Notes: a model not told the origin generated them from the letters alone. Positions 30,361 through 40,003 are shown, numbered from the stretch's first letter. The stretch: DNA of 64,000 bases from AP-15 sp963781215 (GCA_963781215.1 CAWAFE010000041.1:1-64000), one strand, 5' to 3'. Translations and numbers: made by a program.

Positions 30361-31290
30361 TCAGGATTTCGTTGGCGCCGCACGGCCCATCAGGCCGGTC
30401 GGCACGAAGACGAGGACGAGGACGAGGATCGTAAAGATGATCACGTCGGTCCAGCGCACCGCGATAAGTTGGCCTCCCAAGGTTTCGATCAGCCCGATGA
30501 TGATACCGCCCACCATCGCGCCGCTGACGCTGCCGATGCCGCCCAGCACCGCCGCCGTGAACGCCCTGAGGCCGGCGGTGTAGCCGATCAGGAAGCTGGT
30601 GTAATTGTAATAGAGGCCGAAGATCAGCGCCGCGGCTCCCGCCAGGGCGGAGCCCAGAAAGAAAGCGGTGACGATCACCCGGTCGACATTGACCCCCATC
30701 ATGCGAGCCGCCTCGGCATCCTGCGCCGTTGCCCGCATCGCCTTGCCGAGGCGCGAGCGGCTGACGAACAGCTGCAGCCCGATCATCAGCACCAGCGAGA
30801 TCACCCAGATCAACACCTCGCGCAGATTGACGACGGCGCCACCCACTTCCCAGCGGATGACCGGCATCGGGTTCGGGAAATTCTTGGCGTCGGCGCCGGC
30901 GCCCAGCAGGATGACGTTGAAAAGTATGTACGACACCCCGATTGTCGTGATCATGCCCGTGGTGCCGGGAACCCCGCGCAGTGGCCGCAGCGCGAAGCGC
31001 TCGATGACAACGCCGAGCACCCCCGAACCCAGCATCGCCACGACGAAGGCGAAAGCGAGCGCCCCGACTAGCGCAAAGCCGGTCAGGACCTGGCTCTGCC
31101 CCGACAATCCGAGAAGCTCAAGCGCCCACATGCCCAAAAAGGAGCCGACCATGAACACGTTGAAGTGCGCGAAATTGATCAGCTCCATGATCCCGTACAC
31201 CAGCGTAAACCCGATTGCCAGCAGCGCATACATGGCGCCCAAACTCACGCCGTTGATAACCTGCTGTAAAAGGACGGCAGAATCGGTCAT
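30361..31290 (-). CDS. livH: branched-chain amino acid type ABC permease, LivH
   Basis: A 309-residue inner-membrane permease of the LivH family with about eight hydrophobic helices. I favour ATG 31290 over GTG 31302; neither has a strong ribosome site. Family blocks include LQQVINGVSLGAMYALLAIG at the N-terminus and the ABC-contact loop SRLGKAMRATAQDAEAARMM, followed by AVLGGIGSVSGAMVGG. It forms the translocation path together with the LivM half of the downstream fusion protein. Confidence 0.94.
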   Translation of the reverse strand: MTDSAVLLQQVINGVSLGAMYALLAIGFTLVYGIMELINFAHFNVFMVGSFLGMWALELLGLSGQSQVLTGFALVGALAFAFVVAMLGSGVLGVVIERFALRPLRGVPGTTGMITTIGVSYILFNVILLGAGADAKNFPNPMPVIRWEVGGAVVNLREVLIWVISLVLMIGLQLFVSRSRLGKAMRATAQDAEAARMMGVNVDRVIVTAFFLGSALAGAAALIFGLYYNYTSFLIGYTAGLRAFTAAVLGGIGSVSGAMVGGIIIGLIETLGGQLIAVRWTDVIIFTILVLVLVFVPTGLMGRAAPTKS

Positions 31291-31305
31291 GATAATTATC
31301 ACATA

Positions 31306-32550
31306 CTATGAAGTTGACGGCGCGACTCCGAGATATTTGTATTGGTGAAGCGAATCTTCGACCGGATATTTGGGGTCATAGTGGGCCCGGAAAATGCTGA
31401 CAATCCGGTTGCTGATGTCGCCGTACTTGTCGAAGCTGATCTCCCCCTGCAAGGTCTTCAGATGGGTGGTCTCGATCGCGTCGCGCACCGCCGAACGGGT
31501 CACCGGCTTGTCCGCTTCCGCGACCCGCTTGATCGCGTCGAGGATGACCAGCATCCCGTCATAGGCAGTGAACGAGTAGGCGCCCGGGCCCTGCCCGTAT
31601 TTTTGGGTGTAGCGTTCTATCCACGGTTTGACGTCGGGGTTATCGGCGATGTAGGGCGCCGCGATCGTTGCGTACCAGCCTTCCATCGCCGGGAAGCCGG
31701 AGCCCTTCAACATCGGCGCGCCATAAGCACCATCGCCGCCGCCTTTGACGATCTTGGGCAGGATATCGTAGGACTGCTTGGCCACCTTTACCCCGGCCAG
31801 TGGATTGCCGCCGTAGTACAGCCCGTCGGGGTTGAGACCTTTGATCTTGGTCAGGATCGTCGCGTAGTCGGGATCCTTCGGGTCCAGCTGGTCGTGGCCG
31901 AGCACGGTCATACCGATCTTCTTGGCCTGCGCCTCAAAGGCGTCGGCCATGCCGACGCCGTAGGCGCCGCTGTCGTCGAGGATGTAGACCCGTTTGACCT
32001 TCAGCGTTTGGGCGTAATAATTCGCCATGTTCGGACCCTGATAGGCGTCGGTCGTCACCGTGCGGAAATAGATCGCCTTGCCGCCGGGAACGAACCGAGC
32101 GGCGAATTTCGGGTCGGTGATGTCGGGGTTGGTCGAGGAGGGGGTGATCGTCGCCAGATCGCCCTGACTGAGGATCGCCGACATCGCCTTGCCGTCGCCG
32201 CTGGTCTCCGGCCCGACATTGGCGACCACGCTGGGATCGGCGACGAGCTTGCGGGCATTGGTCGCGGCCTGCGCCGGATCGTATTGCCCGGCGGTCGTAG
32301 TGCCGTTGTCGAGCACCATCGCGTTGATCTTGTAGCCGGCGACGCCGCCCTTGGCGTTGGCCTCGTCGAACGCCATCATCGCCCCGTTCTTGATCAGGAT
32401 CGCGGCTTCGGCGTCGGCGCCGGTCAGCGGCACGGTGATGCCGACGGTGAGGCTCTTGTCGGCGGCAAAAGCCCATCTTGCCCGCAAAGCGAGGCTGCTG
32501 GTGATGGCGGCGGCAGGCAGTTGAACGATCAGCGCGCGGCGGGTTGGCAT
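31306..32550 (-). CDS. ABC transporter substrate-binding protein, LivK-like
   Basis: A 414-residue periplasmic binding protein of the Leu/Ile/Val type I family. ATG 32550 follows a GGGGGAG site. The N-terminus carries RR and a hydrophobic stretch ending near AFAAD, consistent with export. LTVGITVPLTGADAEAA starts lobe 1; VANVGPETSGDGKA and YILDDSGAYGVGMADAFEAQ are standard fold blocks. It is first in the liv operon and should deliver its ligand to LivH/LivM. True ligands of such systems in alphaproteobacteria range from amino acids to amides and aromatic acids, so leucine is not proven. Confidence 0.93.
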   Translation of the reverse strand: MPTRRALIVQLPAAAITSSLALRARWAFAADKSLTVGITVPLTGADAEAAILIKNGAMMAFDEANAKGGVAGYKINAMVLDNGTTTAGQYDPAQAATNARKLVADPSVVANVGPETSGDGKAMSAILSQGDLATITPSSTNPDITDPKFAARFVPGGKAIYFRTVTTDAYQGPNMANYYAQTLKVKRVYILDDSGAYGVGMADAFEAQAKKIGMTVLGHDQLDPKDPDYATILTKIKGLNPDGLYYGGNPLAGVKVAKQSYDILPKIVKGGGDGAYGAPMLKGSGFPAMEGWYATIAAPYIADNPDVKPWIERYTQKYGQGPGAYSFTAYDGMLVILDAIKRVAEADKPVTRSAVRDAIETTHLKTLQGEISFDKYGDISNRIVSIFRAHYDPKYPVEDSLHQYKYLGVAPSTS

Positions 32551-32710
32551 AGTGTCATCTCCCCCTGTGAGCCAACGTTATTGTTGCACGCAAGTTTTGC
32601 GCCAATCTCGCCCGAAGGGCAAGAGAGGACGCGCAGCCCACCTGAGACGGGCCGCGCGGGCCCGTTGCGTTCGCATCCGGCGGCGGACAGGCCGTCGGGC
32701 GCTTCGCAAT

Positions 32711-33049
32711 CTGCAGCGCCACCCCCAGATACTTGAACTGATGGCTGACGTCGTCGGCCGGATATTTGGGATCGTGCACGCACTGAAAGACACTGACGTG
32801 CGAGGTCTGGATGGCGTCGTGCACCGCATCGCGCGTCACCGGCTTGCCCGAGGCGGCGGCCCGCTCGATCGCATCGAGAATGACCAGGATCGCGTCATAG
32901 GAGGTGATCGAGTAAGCCTCCGGCGCACGGCCGTATTTTTTCGTAAAGCGATCGACCCACGGGGCAACATCAGAGTTTCCCTGAACATAGGGCGCCGCGA
33001 TCGTCGCGTACCAGCCCGCCAAAGCGGGAAAGCCGGCACCCTTCAACAC
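32711..33049 (-). pseudogene. decayed duplicate of the binding-protein C-terminus
   Basis: The minus strand encodes LKGAGFPALAGWYATIAAPY, then KPVTRDAVHDAIQTSHVSVF, and ends HQFKYLGVALQ. It aligns well with the last roughly 135 residues of the intact LivK-like protein just downstream (LKGSGFPAMEGWYATIAAPY). The first two-thirds of the gene are missing and about 21 codons corresponding to GEISFDKYGDISNRIVSIF are deleted between VFQ and HDPKYP. It therefore is a remnant of a tandem paralogue. The frame stays open to 32555 but that tail is not homologous. Confidence 0.85.
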
Positions 33050-33065
33050 TGACGCACTGGCAAAT

Positions 33066-33087
33066 GTCGTGCCGAGCTCGGCACGAC
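33066..33087. repeat. perfect 22-bp palindrome
   Basis: gtcgtgccgag is followed directly by its own reverse complement ctcggcacgac, an 11+11 palindrome with no spacer. It lies within about 20 bp of where similarity to the binding protein is lost, so it may mark the recombination joint. It could also be a transcription-factor site or an end remnant of a mobile element. No T-run follows, which argues against a terminator. Confidence 0.7.
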
Positions 33088-33283
33088 GGGATGCGCCGCA
33101 ATATAGTTGATTTTGTGCTGCGGGTCAGCCAGCCCCATTGCCGCCGCGCCCAAAAGCGGCCGAGACGCGGCCGGGAGCGAGGGTGCTTCGCCGGGCAAAA
33201 GAGCATATGGTTGGTTGCCACACCTGCGCCTGGGCAAACGTCCCTCATCCACGCCGCCGCAAGACACAGGGCGGCATATTCTA

Positions 33284-33559
33284 TTACACGGTCGGGCGAG
33301 CGCCGAAGCCGGCGCTGCCGTCGTCCGCGTCTTCGCTGACCGTCACCTCGCCTACCCGGGCGATGGCGGGCCCCTGCCGGCACGCCTCGATCATCGCTGC
33401 GACGGCGGCGGCGTCCCCGATAGCCAGGATCTCGACCGTGCCGTCGAGCCGGTTGCGCACCCAGCCGCGCAGCCCCAATCCGGCGGCGGTCCGCTCGGCC
33501 CATAGGCGATAGCCGACGCCCTGCACCCGGCCGCCGATACGCAGCCGCGCCGTCCTCAT
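33284..33559 (-). CDS. acylphosphatase
   Basis: A 91-residue cytoplasmic acylphosphatase, which hydrolyses acyl phosphates such as acetyl phosphate. ATG 33559 overlaps the carboxylase stop as ATGA, so the pair is cotranscribed and probably coupled. The phosphate-binding loop with catalytic Arg is GGRVQGVGYRLW, and the catalytic Asn lies in GWVRNRLDGTVEI. Length is standard. The reason for coupling it to a biotin carboxylase is unclear; carboxylases of this type form carboxyphosphate, but any link is inference. Confidence 0.93.
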   Translation of the reverse strand: MRTARLRIGGRVQGVGYRLWAERTAAGLGLRGWVRNRLDGTVEILAIGDAAAVAAMIEACRQGPAIARVGEVTVSEDADDGSAGFGARPTV

Positions 33560-35541
33560 TCGAATTCGAGGATCACGTCGTCGACGGCGAGACTGTCGCC
33601 GGGGTTGGCGCGGACCCGGGCGATGCGGCCGTCGCGCTCGGCGCGCAACACGTTTTCCATCTTCATTGCCTCGACAATCGCGAGCGGCTCGCCGGCCTTG
33701 ACCTCCTGGCCGGGGGTGACCGAGATCGCGGCAAGAAGGCCCGGCATCGGCGACAGCAAGAGGCGCGAGGTGTCGGGTGCGACTTTCTCCGGCATCAGCG
33801 ACAGCAGCTCGGCGGCGCGGGGCGAGAGCACCCGCGCCCGCCGGATCACCCCGCCATGCACGAGCCGGAACGCCGACCCCGGCAACCGCTCGATCTGCAC
33901 GGCCCGAGTCTCCCCGCCGAGACGGAGGTGCAGCAGCGGCTGCCCCGGCTGCCAGTTGATTGTCGCGAGGCGGCGCTCACCCTCGGTCACGACCCGATAG
34001 TCGGCGCCCTCTCGTTCGATCGCGACCGGATGCGGCCGCCCATCGAGCAAGACCACGGCCCGCCCGTCGTCAGCACCGCCGGCCCCGGCAAGCCGGCCGT
34101 CGATCGCCGCCTCGCGCTCGCCAACGCGACGATGGGCGAGTGCCGCGGCGACGAGGATCGTCCGGTCGGCCTCGACAAAGCCGGCGGGCGGCGCGAACCC
34201 CGCCGGGAATTCCTCGGCGATGAAATCCGTAGACAGCGCGCCGGCGCGAAACCGCGGCTTGGCCGCCACCGCCGCCAGAAAGGCGACGTTGTGCTGAACG
34301 CCGGTGACATAGAACCCGTCGAGCGCATGGCGCAGCCGGTCGATCGCGATGTCGCGGTCGGGACCGTGGGCGACTAGCTTGGCGATCATCGGATCGTAAT
34401 AGAGGCTGATCTCGGCACCTTCGAAGACGCCGGTATCGAGCCGCAACCCCTCGCCCTCAGGCGGCAGGTAGCGGATGAGGCGGCCGATCGACGGCAGAAA
34501 GTTGCGGGTCGGGTCTTCAGCATAGATCCGCGCCTCGATGGCCGACCCCGCGAGCGTGACATCCTTTTGCGCAAAGGGCAGCTTTTCGCCCGCGGCCGCG
34601 CGGATCATCAGCTCGACAAGGTCGAGGCCGGTCACCAGCTCGGTCACCGGGTGCTCGACCTGGAGCCGCGTGTTCATTTCGAGGAAATAGAAATTGCGCT
34701 CCCGGTCGACGATGAACTCGACCGTGCCGGCCGAGCGATAGCCGACCGCGCGCGCAAGGGCGACAGCCTGGCTCCCCATCGCCTCGCGGGTGGCGCTGTC
34801 GAGAAACGGGCTCGGCGCCTCCTCGACGACCTTCTGATGGCGGCGCTGGATCGAGCATTCGCGCTCGCCCAAATGGACGATGCTCCCGTGCGAATCGCCC
34901 AGCACCTGGATCTCGATGTGGCGCGGCTCCTCGATATACTTCTCGATGAACATCCGGTCGTCGGCAAAGCTCGACCTCGCCTCGCTCGCCGCCGCGCGGA
35001 AGCCGTCGCGAATTTCAGCATCGTTGGCGGCGATCCGCATGCCCTTGCCGCCGCCCCCGGCCGACGCCTTGATCATGACGGGAAAGCCGATGTCGCGGGC
35101 GACCGCGACGGCGGCCTCCGCATCCGGGATCACGTCGAGGTATCCGGGAACCGTCGACACCCCTGCCGCACGGGCCAGTTTCTTCGACTGGATCTTGTCT
35201 CCCATTGCGGCGATTGCCTCGGGTCCCGGGCCGATGAAAATTACTCCGGCGTCAGCCAGCGCGTTGGCGAAGTCGGGATTCTCCGACAGAAACCCGTAGC
35301 CGGGATGGACCGCCTCGGCACCGCTCGCCCGACAAGCCTCGACGATCCGGCTGATCTTCAGATAGCTCTCCGCCGAGGGAGCCGGCCCGATCCGGATCGC
35401 CTGGTCGGCCATGCGCACATGCAAGGCCCCCGCATCGGCATCGGAATAGACCGCGACCGTGGCGATCCCCATCAGCCGCGCGGTGCGGATCACCCGGCAG
35501 GCGATCTCCCCCCGGTTGGCGATTAGGATCTTCTTGAACAT
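33556..35541 (-). CDS. biotin-dependent acyl-CoA carboxylase alpha subunit (PccA/MccA type)
   Basis: A 661-residue alpha subunit carrying both biotin carboxylase and biotin carrier domains. It carboxylates biotin with ATP and bicarbonate for transfer to an acyl-CoA by a separate beta subunit. ATG 35541 begins MFKKILIANRGEIACRVIRT, the family N-terminus. ATP-grasp elements follow: KASAGGGGKGMRIA, HIEIQVLGDSHG, GERECSIQRRHQKVVEEAPS and FYFLEMNTRLQVEHPVTE. The C-terminal carrier domain has the biotinyl-Lys motif EAMKMENVLRAE. Domain length and the ending suit propionyl-CoA carboxylase (PccA), though methylcrotonyl-CoA carboxylase is not excluded. No beta subunit gene is in the window. Confidence 0.93.
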   Translation of the reverse strand: MFKKILIANRGEIACRVIRTARLMGIATVAVYSDADAGALHVRMADQAIRIGPAPSAESYLKISRIVEACRASGAEAVHPGYGFLSENPDFANALADAGVIFIGPGPEAIAAMGDKIQSKKLARAAGVSTVPGYLDVIPDAEAAVAVARDIGFPVMIKASAGGGGKGMRIAANDAEIRDGFRAAASEARSSFADDRMFIEKYIEEPRHIEIQVLGDSHGSIVHLGERECSIQRRHQKVVEEAPSPFLDSATREAMGSQAVALARAVGYRSAGTVEFIVDRERNFYFLEMNTRLQVEHPVTELVTGLDLVELMIRAAAGEKLPFAQKDVTLAGSAIEARIYAEDPTRNFLPSIGRLIRYLPPEGEGLRLDTGVFEGAEISLYYDPMIAKLVAHGPDRDIAIDRLRHALDGFYVTGVQHNVAFLAAVAAKPRFRAGALSTDFIAEEFPAGFAPPAGFVEADRTILVAAALAHRRVGEREAAIDGRLAGAGGADDGRAVVLLDGRPHPVAIEREGADYRVVTEGERRLATINWQPGQPLLHLRLGGETRAVQIERLPGSAFRLVHGGVIRRARVLSPRAAELLSLMPEKVAPDTSRLLLSPMPGLLAAISVTPGQEVKAGEPLAIVEAMKMENVLRAERDGRIARVRANPGDSLAVDDVILEFE

Positions 35542-36144
35542 TGTTGCTCGCGAGGGATGGCTAGGCGAGCTGGCGAATACTGATACACAAGATAGGCTGG
35601 GAGCATTTCCGCTGGATCCCCAAGACCGATAATGCATTGACGGGCAACAGAGCCACAATTGGCTTTATGACAAAAGCAGATTGTAAGTTAAGCACATAAC
35701 TCGTTTGCAAAAGCGTGCTCCGCACGTTGCTGCCAACATCCTCCGGACACCCTGTTGCAGCTGAGCGCGAAATCCCTTTCGCACCGGCTCCTGACCGGAA
35801 ACGTCAAAGATCGGACCGTTCCAGCGGAACAGCCTGCACATTGTCTACCGCTCTCGCCCAGCGCGATGTTCCAGTCAAGACATTCCCCTGATCCCGGGTG
35901 GGTCGCGGGGCCATGATCGTCCCTTCGGGCCCGCTGGGCAACGGTGTCGCGCACCGCGTAATCGGCCCATTGGCGGTTGCCACCCCACTTCTCCGAAGAA
36001 GCCAAGGCTCACAAGGCTTGCGGGCGAGGACGGAGAACCCGGGCCGATTTCAACATTCTCCCGAGAAGCAGGTGCCAGCATGGTATTCACGCCTTCAGCC
36101 GCACATCCGCGGCGACGCGTCGCTCCCGTCATCAGGTCGAACCG
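35542..36144. other. intergenic region without a recognised gene
   Basis: This 603-bp stretch lies between the divergent carboxylase and AmpH-like genes and should carry both promoters. Its base composition is lower in GC near 35570-35720 than flanking coding DNA. The open frames on both strands lack recognisable family features and plausible ribosome sites. I see no RNA gene. Confidence 0.5.
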
Positions 36145-37299
36145 ATGAACCGAACGCCTCGTACACCAATACGCACTCTTGCCGTCATGGCGATGGGCGT
36201 CCTTCTGTTCGCGGCAAACGCCCGGGCGGATGACAAGCTCCTCAGGGAGACGGTTGAATTCACCGGAACGGTGCTCTTTTTGCAGAGCCGCGTTCCGGCA
36301 CTTGTCATCGGTGTGGTGCGCGACGGCAAGACTGAGGTCTATGGCTTTGGCGAAACCTTCGATGGCTCGGGCCAGCCGCCCAACGGGCAGACGATGCTTC
36401 GCGTCGGCTCATTGACCAAGGCATTTACCGGACAGGTTCTCGCCAGCCTCGTTGCGGACGGGACCGTCAGGTTCACCGACCGGCTGCAGGATCGTCTCGG
36501 TTGGGACGTCACGATCCCCAGCCGCGACGGGCATCAGATCGCATTGATAGACCTCGTGACACACTCGTCAGGGCTTCCCAGAGAGGTCGAGCGTGAGCCG
36601 GGCCCACCCGACGACCCGTTCTCGACGCTGACGCCCGAAGCCTATCGCAAGGCGCTGGCGGACGATCCGCTAGTCTTTCCGCCGGGGACCGGCGCCCTCT
36701 ATTCCAATTTCGCATTCGACGTGCTTTCGGCGGCTCTGTCGCATGCCGCGGGAAAGCCTTATGACGTCCTGCTCAAGGAGCGCGTCCTCGATCCGGTGCG
36801 GCTGAAGGACACGGTGCTAACGCTGCGGGCGGGCGATCGCGCCCGCCTCCTCCAGGGTCACAATTTCGACGGCAAGCCGCTTCCCGACGTGACGACGCCG
36901 CTGATTGCCGGGGGCGCCAGCGGAATATATTCGACGCCCGACGACATCATGCGCTGGCTGTCCTGGCACCTCGATCGCTTTGCGTCGCAAGCGGCAGATA
37001 TCCGGCTTCTCGACCACACCGCGTATCTTCAGCGCGACGGCCTCGATCCCGTTGCGGGGCTCGACGAATCCGGCCGAATGGATGCTGTCGGTCTCGGCTG
37101 GATCGTCATGACGCCGCATGGCGACCTGCCGCTGATATTGCAAAAGGCCGGAGGTCTGCAGGGTATATTCTGCTACACGGCCTTCGCGCCGACGCGGGGG
37201 GTTGGCGCCTTTGTCGCCATCAACAAATTCGACTTCGGCGCCGCCATGGCAATGGCCGGCGTCGTCAACCATCTGATCGGAGAGCTCGCGCCGCGCTGA
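36145..37299 (+). CDS. class C beta-lactamase-fold serine hydrolase, AmpH-like
   Basis: A 384-residue exported serine hydrolase most like AmpH, a periplasmic D-Ala-D-Ala carboxypeptidase/endopeptidase of murein recycling. ATG 36145 is chosen because it opens a signal peptide (LAVMAMGVLLFAANARAD); the ribosome site is weak (AGG). The SxxK motif is SLTK in RVGSLTKAFTGQV, the YxN motif is YSNFAF, and KAGGLQG occupies the place of the KTG motif, as in AmpH (KTGG). The block THSSGLPRE is also characteristic. Its 3' end overlaps the convergent molybdopterin dehydrogenase by 35 bp. True beta-lactamase activity is possible but not indicated. Confidence 0.88.
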   Translation: MNRTPRTPIRTLAVMAMGVLLFAANARADDKLLRETVEFTGTVLFLQSRVPALVIGVVRDGKTEVYGFGETFDGSGQPPNGQTMLRVGSLTKAFTGQVLASLVADGTVRFTDRLQDRLGWDVTIPSRDGHQIALIDLVTHSSGLPREVEREPGPPDDPFSTLTPEAYRKALADDPLVFPPGTGALYSNFAFDVLSAALSHAAGKPYDVLLKERVLDPVRLKDTVLTLRAGDRARLLQGHNFDGKPLPDVTTPLIAGGASGIYSTPDDIMRWLSWHLDRFASQAADIRLLDHTAYLQRDGLDPVAGLDESGRMDAVGLGWIVMTPHGDLPLILQKAGGLQGIFCYTAFAPTRGVGAFVAINKFDFGAAMAMAGVVNHLIGELAPR

Positions 37300-39587
37300 G
37301 TCCTCGAAACGCCCGCCAGACCCCCTCCGCACGGGCGGGGCCGGTGAGGTCGGCTACGCCGAGCGCGTCGGCGACGGCGCTGATGACAGCGGGGAAGGCG
37401 GCGACCGCACCGGCCTCGCCGCAGCCCTTGACGCCCAACGGGTTGGTCGTGCAGCGGGTGGGGTTGAAGCCGAGGTCGAAGGATGGGAGGTCGTCGGCGC
37501 GCGGCAGTGCGTAATCCATGAACGAGCCGGCGACGAACTGACCGGACGCGGGGTCGTAGGCGGCGTGCTCGAGGAGGGCCTGGCCCACACCCTGGGCAAT
37601 CGCGCCATGCGCCTGGCCCGAGGCGATCATCGGGTTGACCAGGACGCCGTAATCGTCGACCGCGGTATAGCGCGCGAGCGCCACCTCGCCGGTGTCAGGG
37701 TCGATCTCGACCTCGACGACATGGGCGCCGTTGGGGAAGGTCATCCATTCCCGTGTCCAAGCGTGGTAGGTGTCGAGCGGCGCACCCCTGTCGCGCCCGA
37801 TCGCCGCTGCATCGAGGAGCGTCAGCCGGCGGTCGGTGCCGGCGACGACGAAGTCGCCGTCCTCGAACCGAATATCCGCTTCCGCCGCCTCCAGCGCGTC
37901 GGCGGCGATACGGGTGCCCTTGGCAATGATTTCGTCGGCGGCATGCCAGATCGCGGTGCCGCCCATGTAGGTGGCGCGCGAGCTGCCATGGCCTCCACCG
38001 ATCGCGATCCGATCGGTGTCGCCCTGAACCAGCCGAATGCGCTCGTTCGGCACGCCCAGGCGGTCGGCGAGGATCTGGGGGAACGTGGTCTCGTGGCCCT
38101 GCCCGATGGTCTGGGTGCCGGTGATCAGGGACACGGTGCCGTCCGCCTCGAAGCGGATGTCGACATTCTCGTGCGGCGAGCCGCCCGTAGCCTTGATGTG
38201 ATAGGCAAAGCCGAGCCCCCGCAGCAGGCCGCGGCCCTCGCTGAGCCGCCGACGTGCGGCAAAGCCCGCGACATCGGCCCGCGCCAGCGCACGGTCGAAG
38301 GTCTGCGGAAACGCCCCACTGTCGACCTTGTTGCCAAAGGCGTTGGTGACGGGCATGGCCGCGGCCGGGACCATATTGACGCGCCGCAATTCCGCACGGT
38401 CGAAGCCGCATTGGCGCGCCGCCTGGTCGATCAGCCGCTCGATGATGTTGACCGCCTCGGCAAAGCCCGGCCCGCGGGTGACGCCGACCGGCACAGTGTT
38501 CGTCAGCATCGCCACGATCCGCAGCTCGATGGCCGGGATGCGGTAGACCGTGCCCGGCAGATGTGCGTACTGAAAGGTCTGCACCCCGCCGGCGCTAACC
38601 AGATAGGCCCCGGCATTGGCTTCGCTGGCGACGCGCAACGCCAGAAAATGGCCGTCGGCGCCGAGCGCCAGGGCAGCGTCCGCCGCCTGGTCCCGCGCCT
38701 GATGGTCGGATAGAAAACCCTCGCCGCGGGTGGCGATCCACTTGACCGGCCGGCCGACCCGCCGTGCCGCCCACAGTACGAGCACGTGCTCCGGGTAGAC
38801 GAAGTTCTTGGCTCCGAAGCCGCCGCCGACGTCGGGTGCGACAAACCGCACATCGGCCGGAGGCACGCCAAGCGCGCGGGCGGCGTTGTCGCGGGTGGTG
38901 TGGATGCTCTGGCTCGAAACATAGGCGGTATAGCGGCGCGTTGCCGGGTCCCACAGGGCAACGACGCCGCGCGGCTCGATCGGGTTGGTAACGATGCGGT
39001 GATTGTCGAGCCGCAATTCGACGATATGGGCCGCCGCCGCGAAGGCCGCCGCGACCGCCGCGGGGTCACCGGTGTGCCAATCTAGGCAAAGATTGCCGGG
39101 CGCTTGGGGCGACAGCTGCGGCGCGCCAGGCGCGCGGGCGGCGGCGGCGGTCGTTACCGCCGGCAGCGGCGCGTAGTCGACGGCGACGAGCTCGGCGGCG
39201 TCGTAGCGCCTGGGCGCGAGTCTCGGCGACGACCAGCGCCACCGGCTCGCCGACATAGCGGACCTTGCCCTCGGCCAGGATCGGCTGCGCCGCAAAGGCA
39301 AAGGGCTCGCCGGTCTGGGGATTGGCCTCCGCCGAGGGCCGCAGCGGTTTCAGCCCGTCGGCAGCCGCCTCGGCCGCGGTCAGCACCGCCAGAACCCCGG
39401 CGGCGGCTCGCGCCTTCCCCATATCGATGCCGCGGATCAGGGCATGCGCATGCGGCGAGCGCAGCACGACCGCGTGGGCCAGCCCGGCAAAGGCGATATC
39501 GTCGAGATAATTGCCGCGCCCGGTCAGGAAACGCGCATCTTCCCGACGCTTGGGCCTGTCGCCGATCACCGAGCGCAACATCGCCAT
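37265..39587 (-). CDS. xanthine dehydrogenase/CO dehydrogenase-family molybdopterin subunit (one frame break)
   Basis: Two frames form one roughly 774-residue molybdopterin-binding large subunit. ATG 39587 follows AAGGGAG and starts MAMLRSVIGDRPKRREDARF. The first frame reaches VALVVAETRAQAL; deleting one C near 39203 continues DAAELVAVDYAPLPAV. The hammerhead domain (about residues 20-130) precedes the molybdopterin domains, with APDVGGGFGAKNFVYPE, TNTVPVGVTRGPGFAEA and TGTQTIGQGHETTFPQ. The catalytic Glu is expected in GVKGCGEAGAVAAFPA. The CO dehydrogenase form I signature AYRCSFR is not present, so a xanthine or aldehyde substrate is more likely. No FAD or iron-sulfur subunit genes are next to it, which is unusual for this family. 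Confidence 0.87.
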
Positions 39588-39699
39588 CGCAACTCCCTTC
39601 CGAACATCGAGCTGCTTAGCATTCCCCATATTCAGGCCGGCCCGATCAGAAAAATATGGTTGCGATTGCTTTTGAGTTGCGTTCAGATCGGCATCCGAT

Positions 39700-39718
39700 G
39701 AGAATGCGACTTGCTATT
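39700..39718 (+). promoter_or_regulatory. putative Fur-type box upstream of hemP
   Basis: gagaatgcgacttgctatt matches the classical Fur consensus gataatgataatcattatc at 11 of 19 positions by my count. It sits 17 bp before the hemP start, in the right place for iron-dependent repression of the hemP-to-tonB operon. Alphaproteobacteria may use Irr or RirA instead, so the regulator is unproven. Confidence 0.4.
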
Positions 39719-39735
39719 AATAACTGGATGCGAAC

Positions 39736-39906
39736 ATGCCCCCCTCGGACCAAAAACGGCCGACACAAGGCAACGGCGAAACCGAGCCGGTAACGGTGTC
39801 GAGCGGCGATCTGCTGGCGGGTCGCCGGCAGCTAATCATCCAGCACGGCAGCGTACAATATCGTCTTAGCCTGACCAGCAGCAACAAGTTGATCCTGACA
39901 AAATAG
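39736..39906 (+). CDS. hemP: hemin uptake protein HemP
   Basis: A 56-residue protein of the HemP/HmuP family. After a variable first 25 residues it shows the family core LLAGRRQLIIQHG, then VQYRLSLTSSNKLILTK, ending exactly at the conserved KLILTK tail. HemP proteins are small cytoplasmic proteins encoded next to haem or siderophore uptake genes; in Bradyrhizobium HmuP coactivates the adjacent operon. The start is ATG 39736, with only a weak GGA upstream. It opens the iron operon and is followed after 97 bp by the TonB-dependent receptor. It is short enough to be missed by size filters. Confidence 0.88.
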   Translation: MPPSDQKRPTQGNGETEPVTVSSGDLLAGRRQLIIQHGSVQYRLSLTSSNKLILTK

Positions 39907-40003
39907 ACCAACCGTCCCACCCAACACCCGAGCCAGCCCCGTCCGCGCCGGACAGACGCCAGCCAGGAACGACCGATGAGACCGAACTCCTGGAGTCTGC
40001 GAC

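Noticed and set aside
28774..31071. 765-codon plus-strand frame opposite the liv genes
   Set aside because: It is the antisense shadow of livMG and livH; its composition is Asp/Arg/His-rich with no family features.
37265..39587. Aerobic CO dehydrogenase large subunit (CoxL form I)
   Set aside because: The AYRCSFR active-site signature is not present; the corresponding place reads VTRGPGFAEA.
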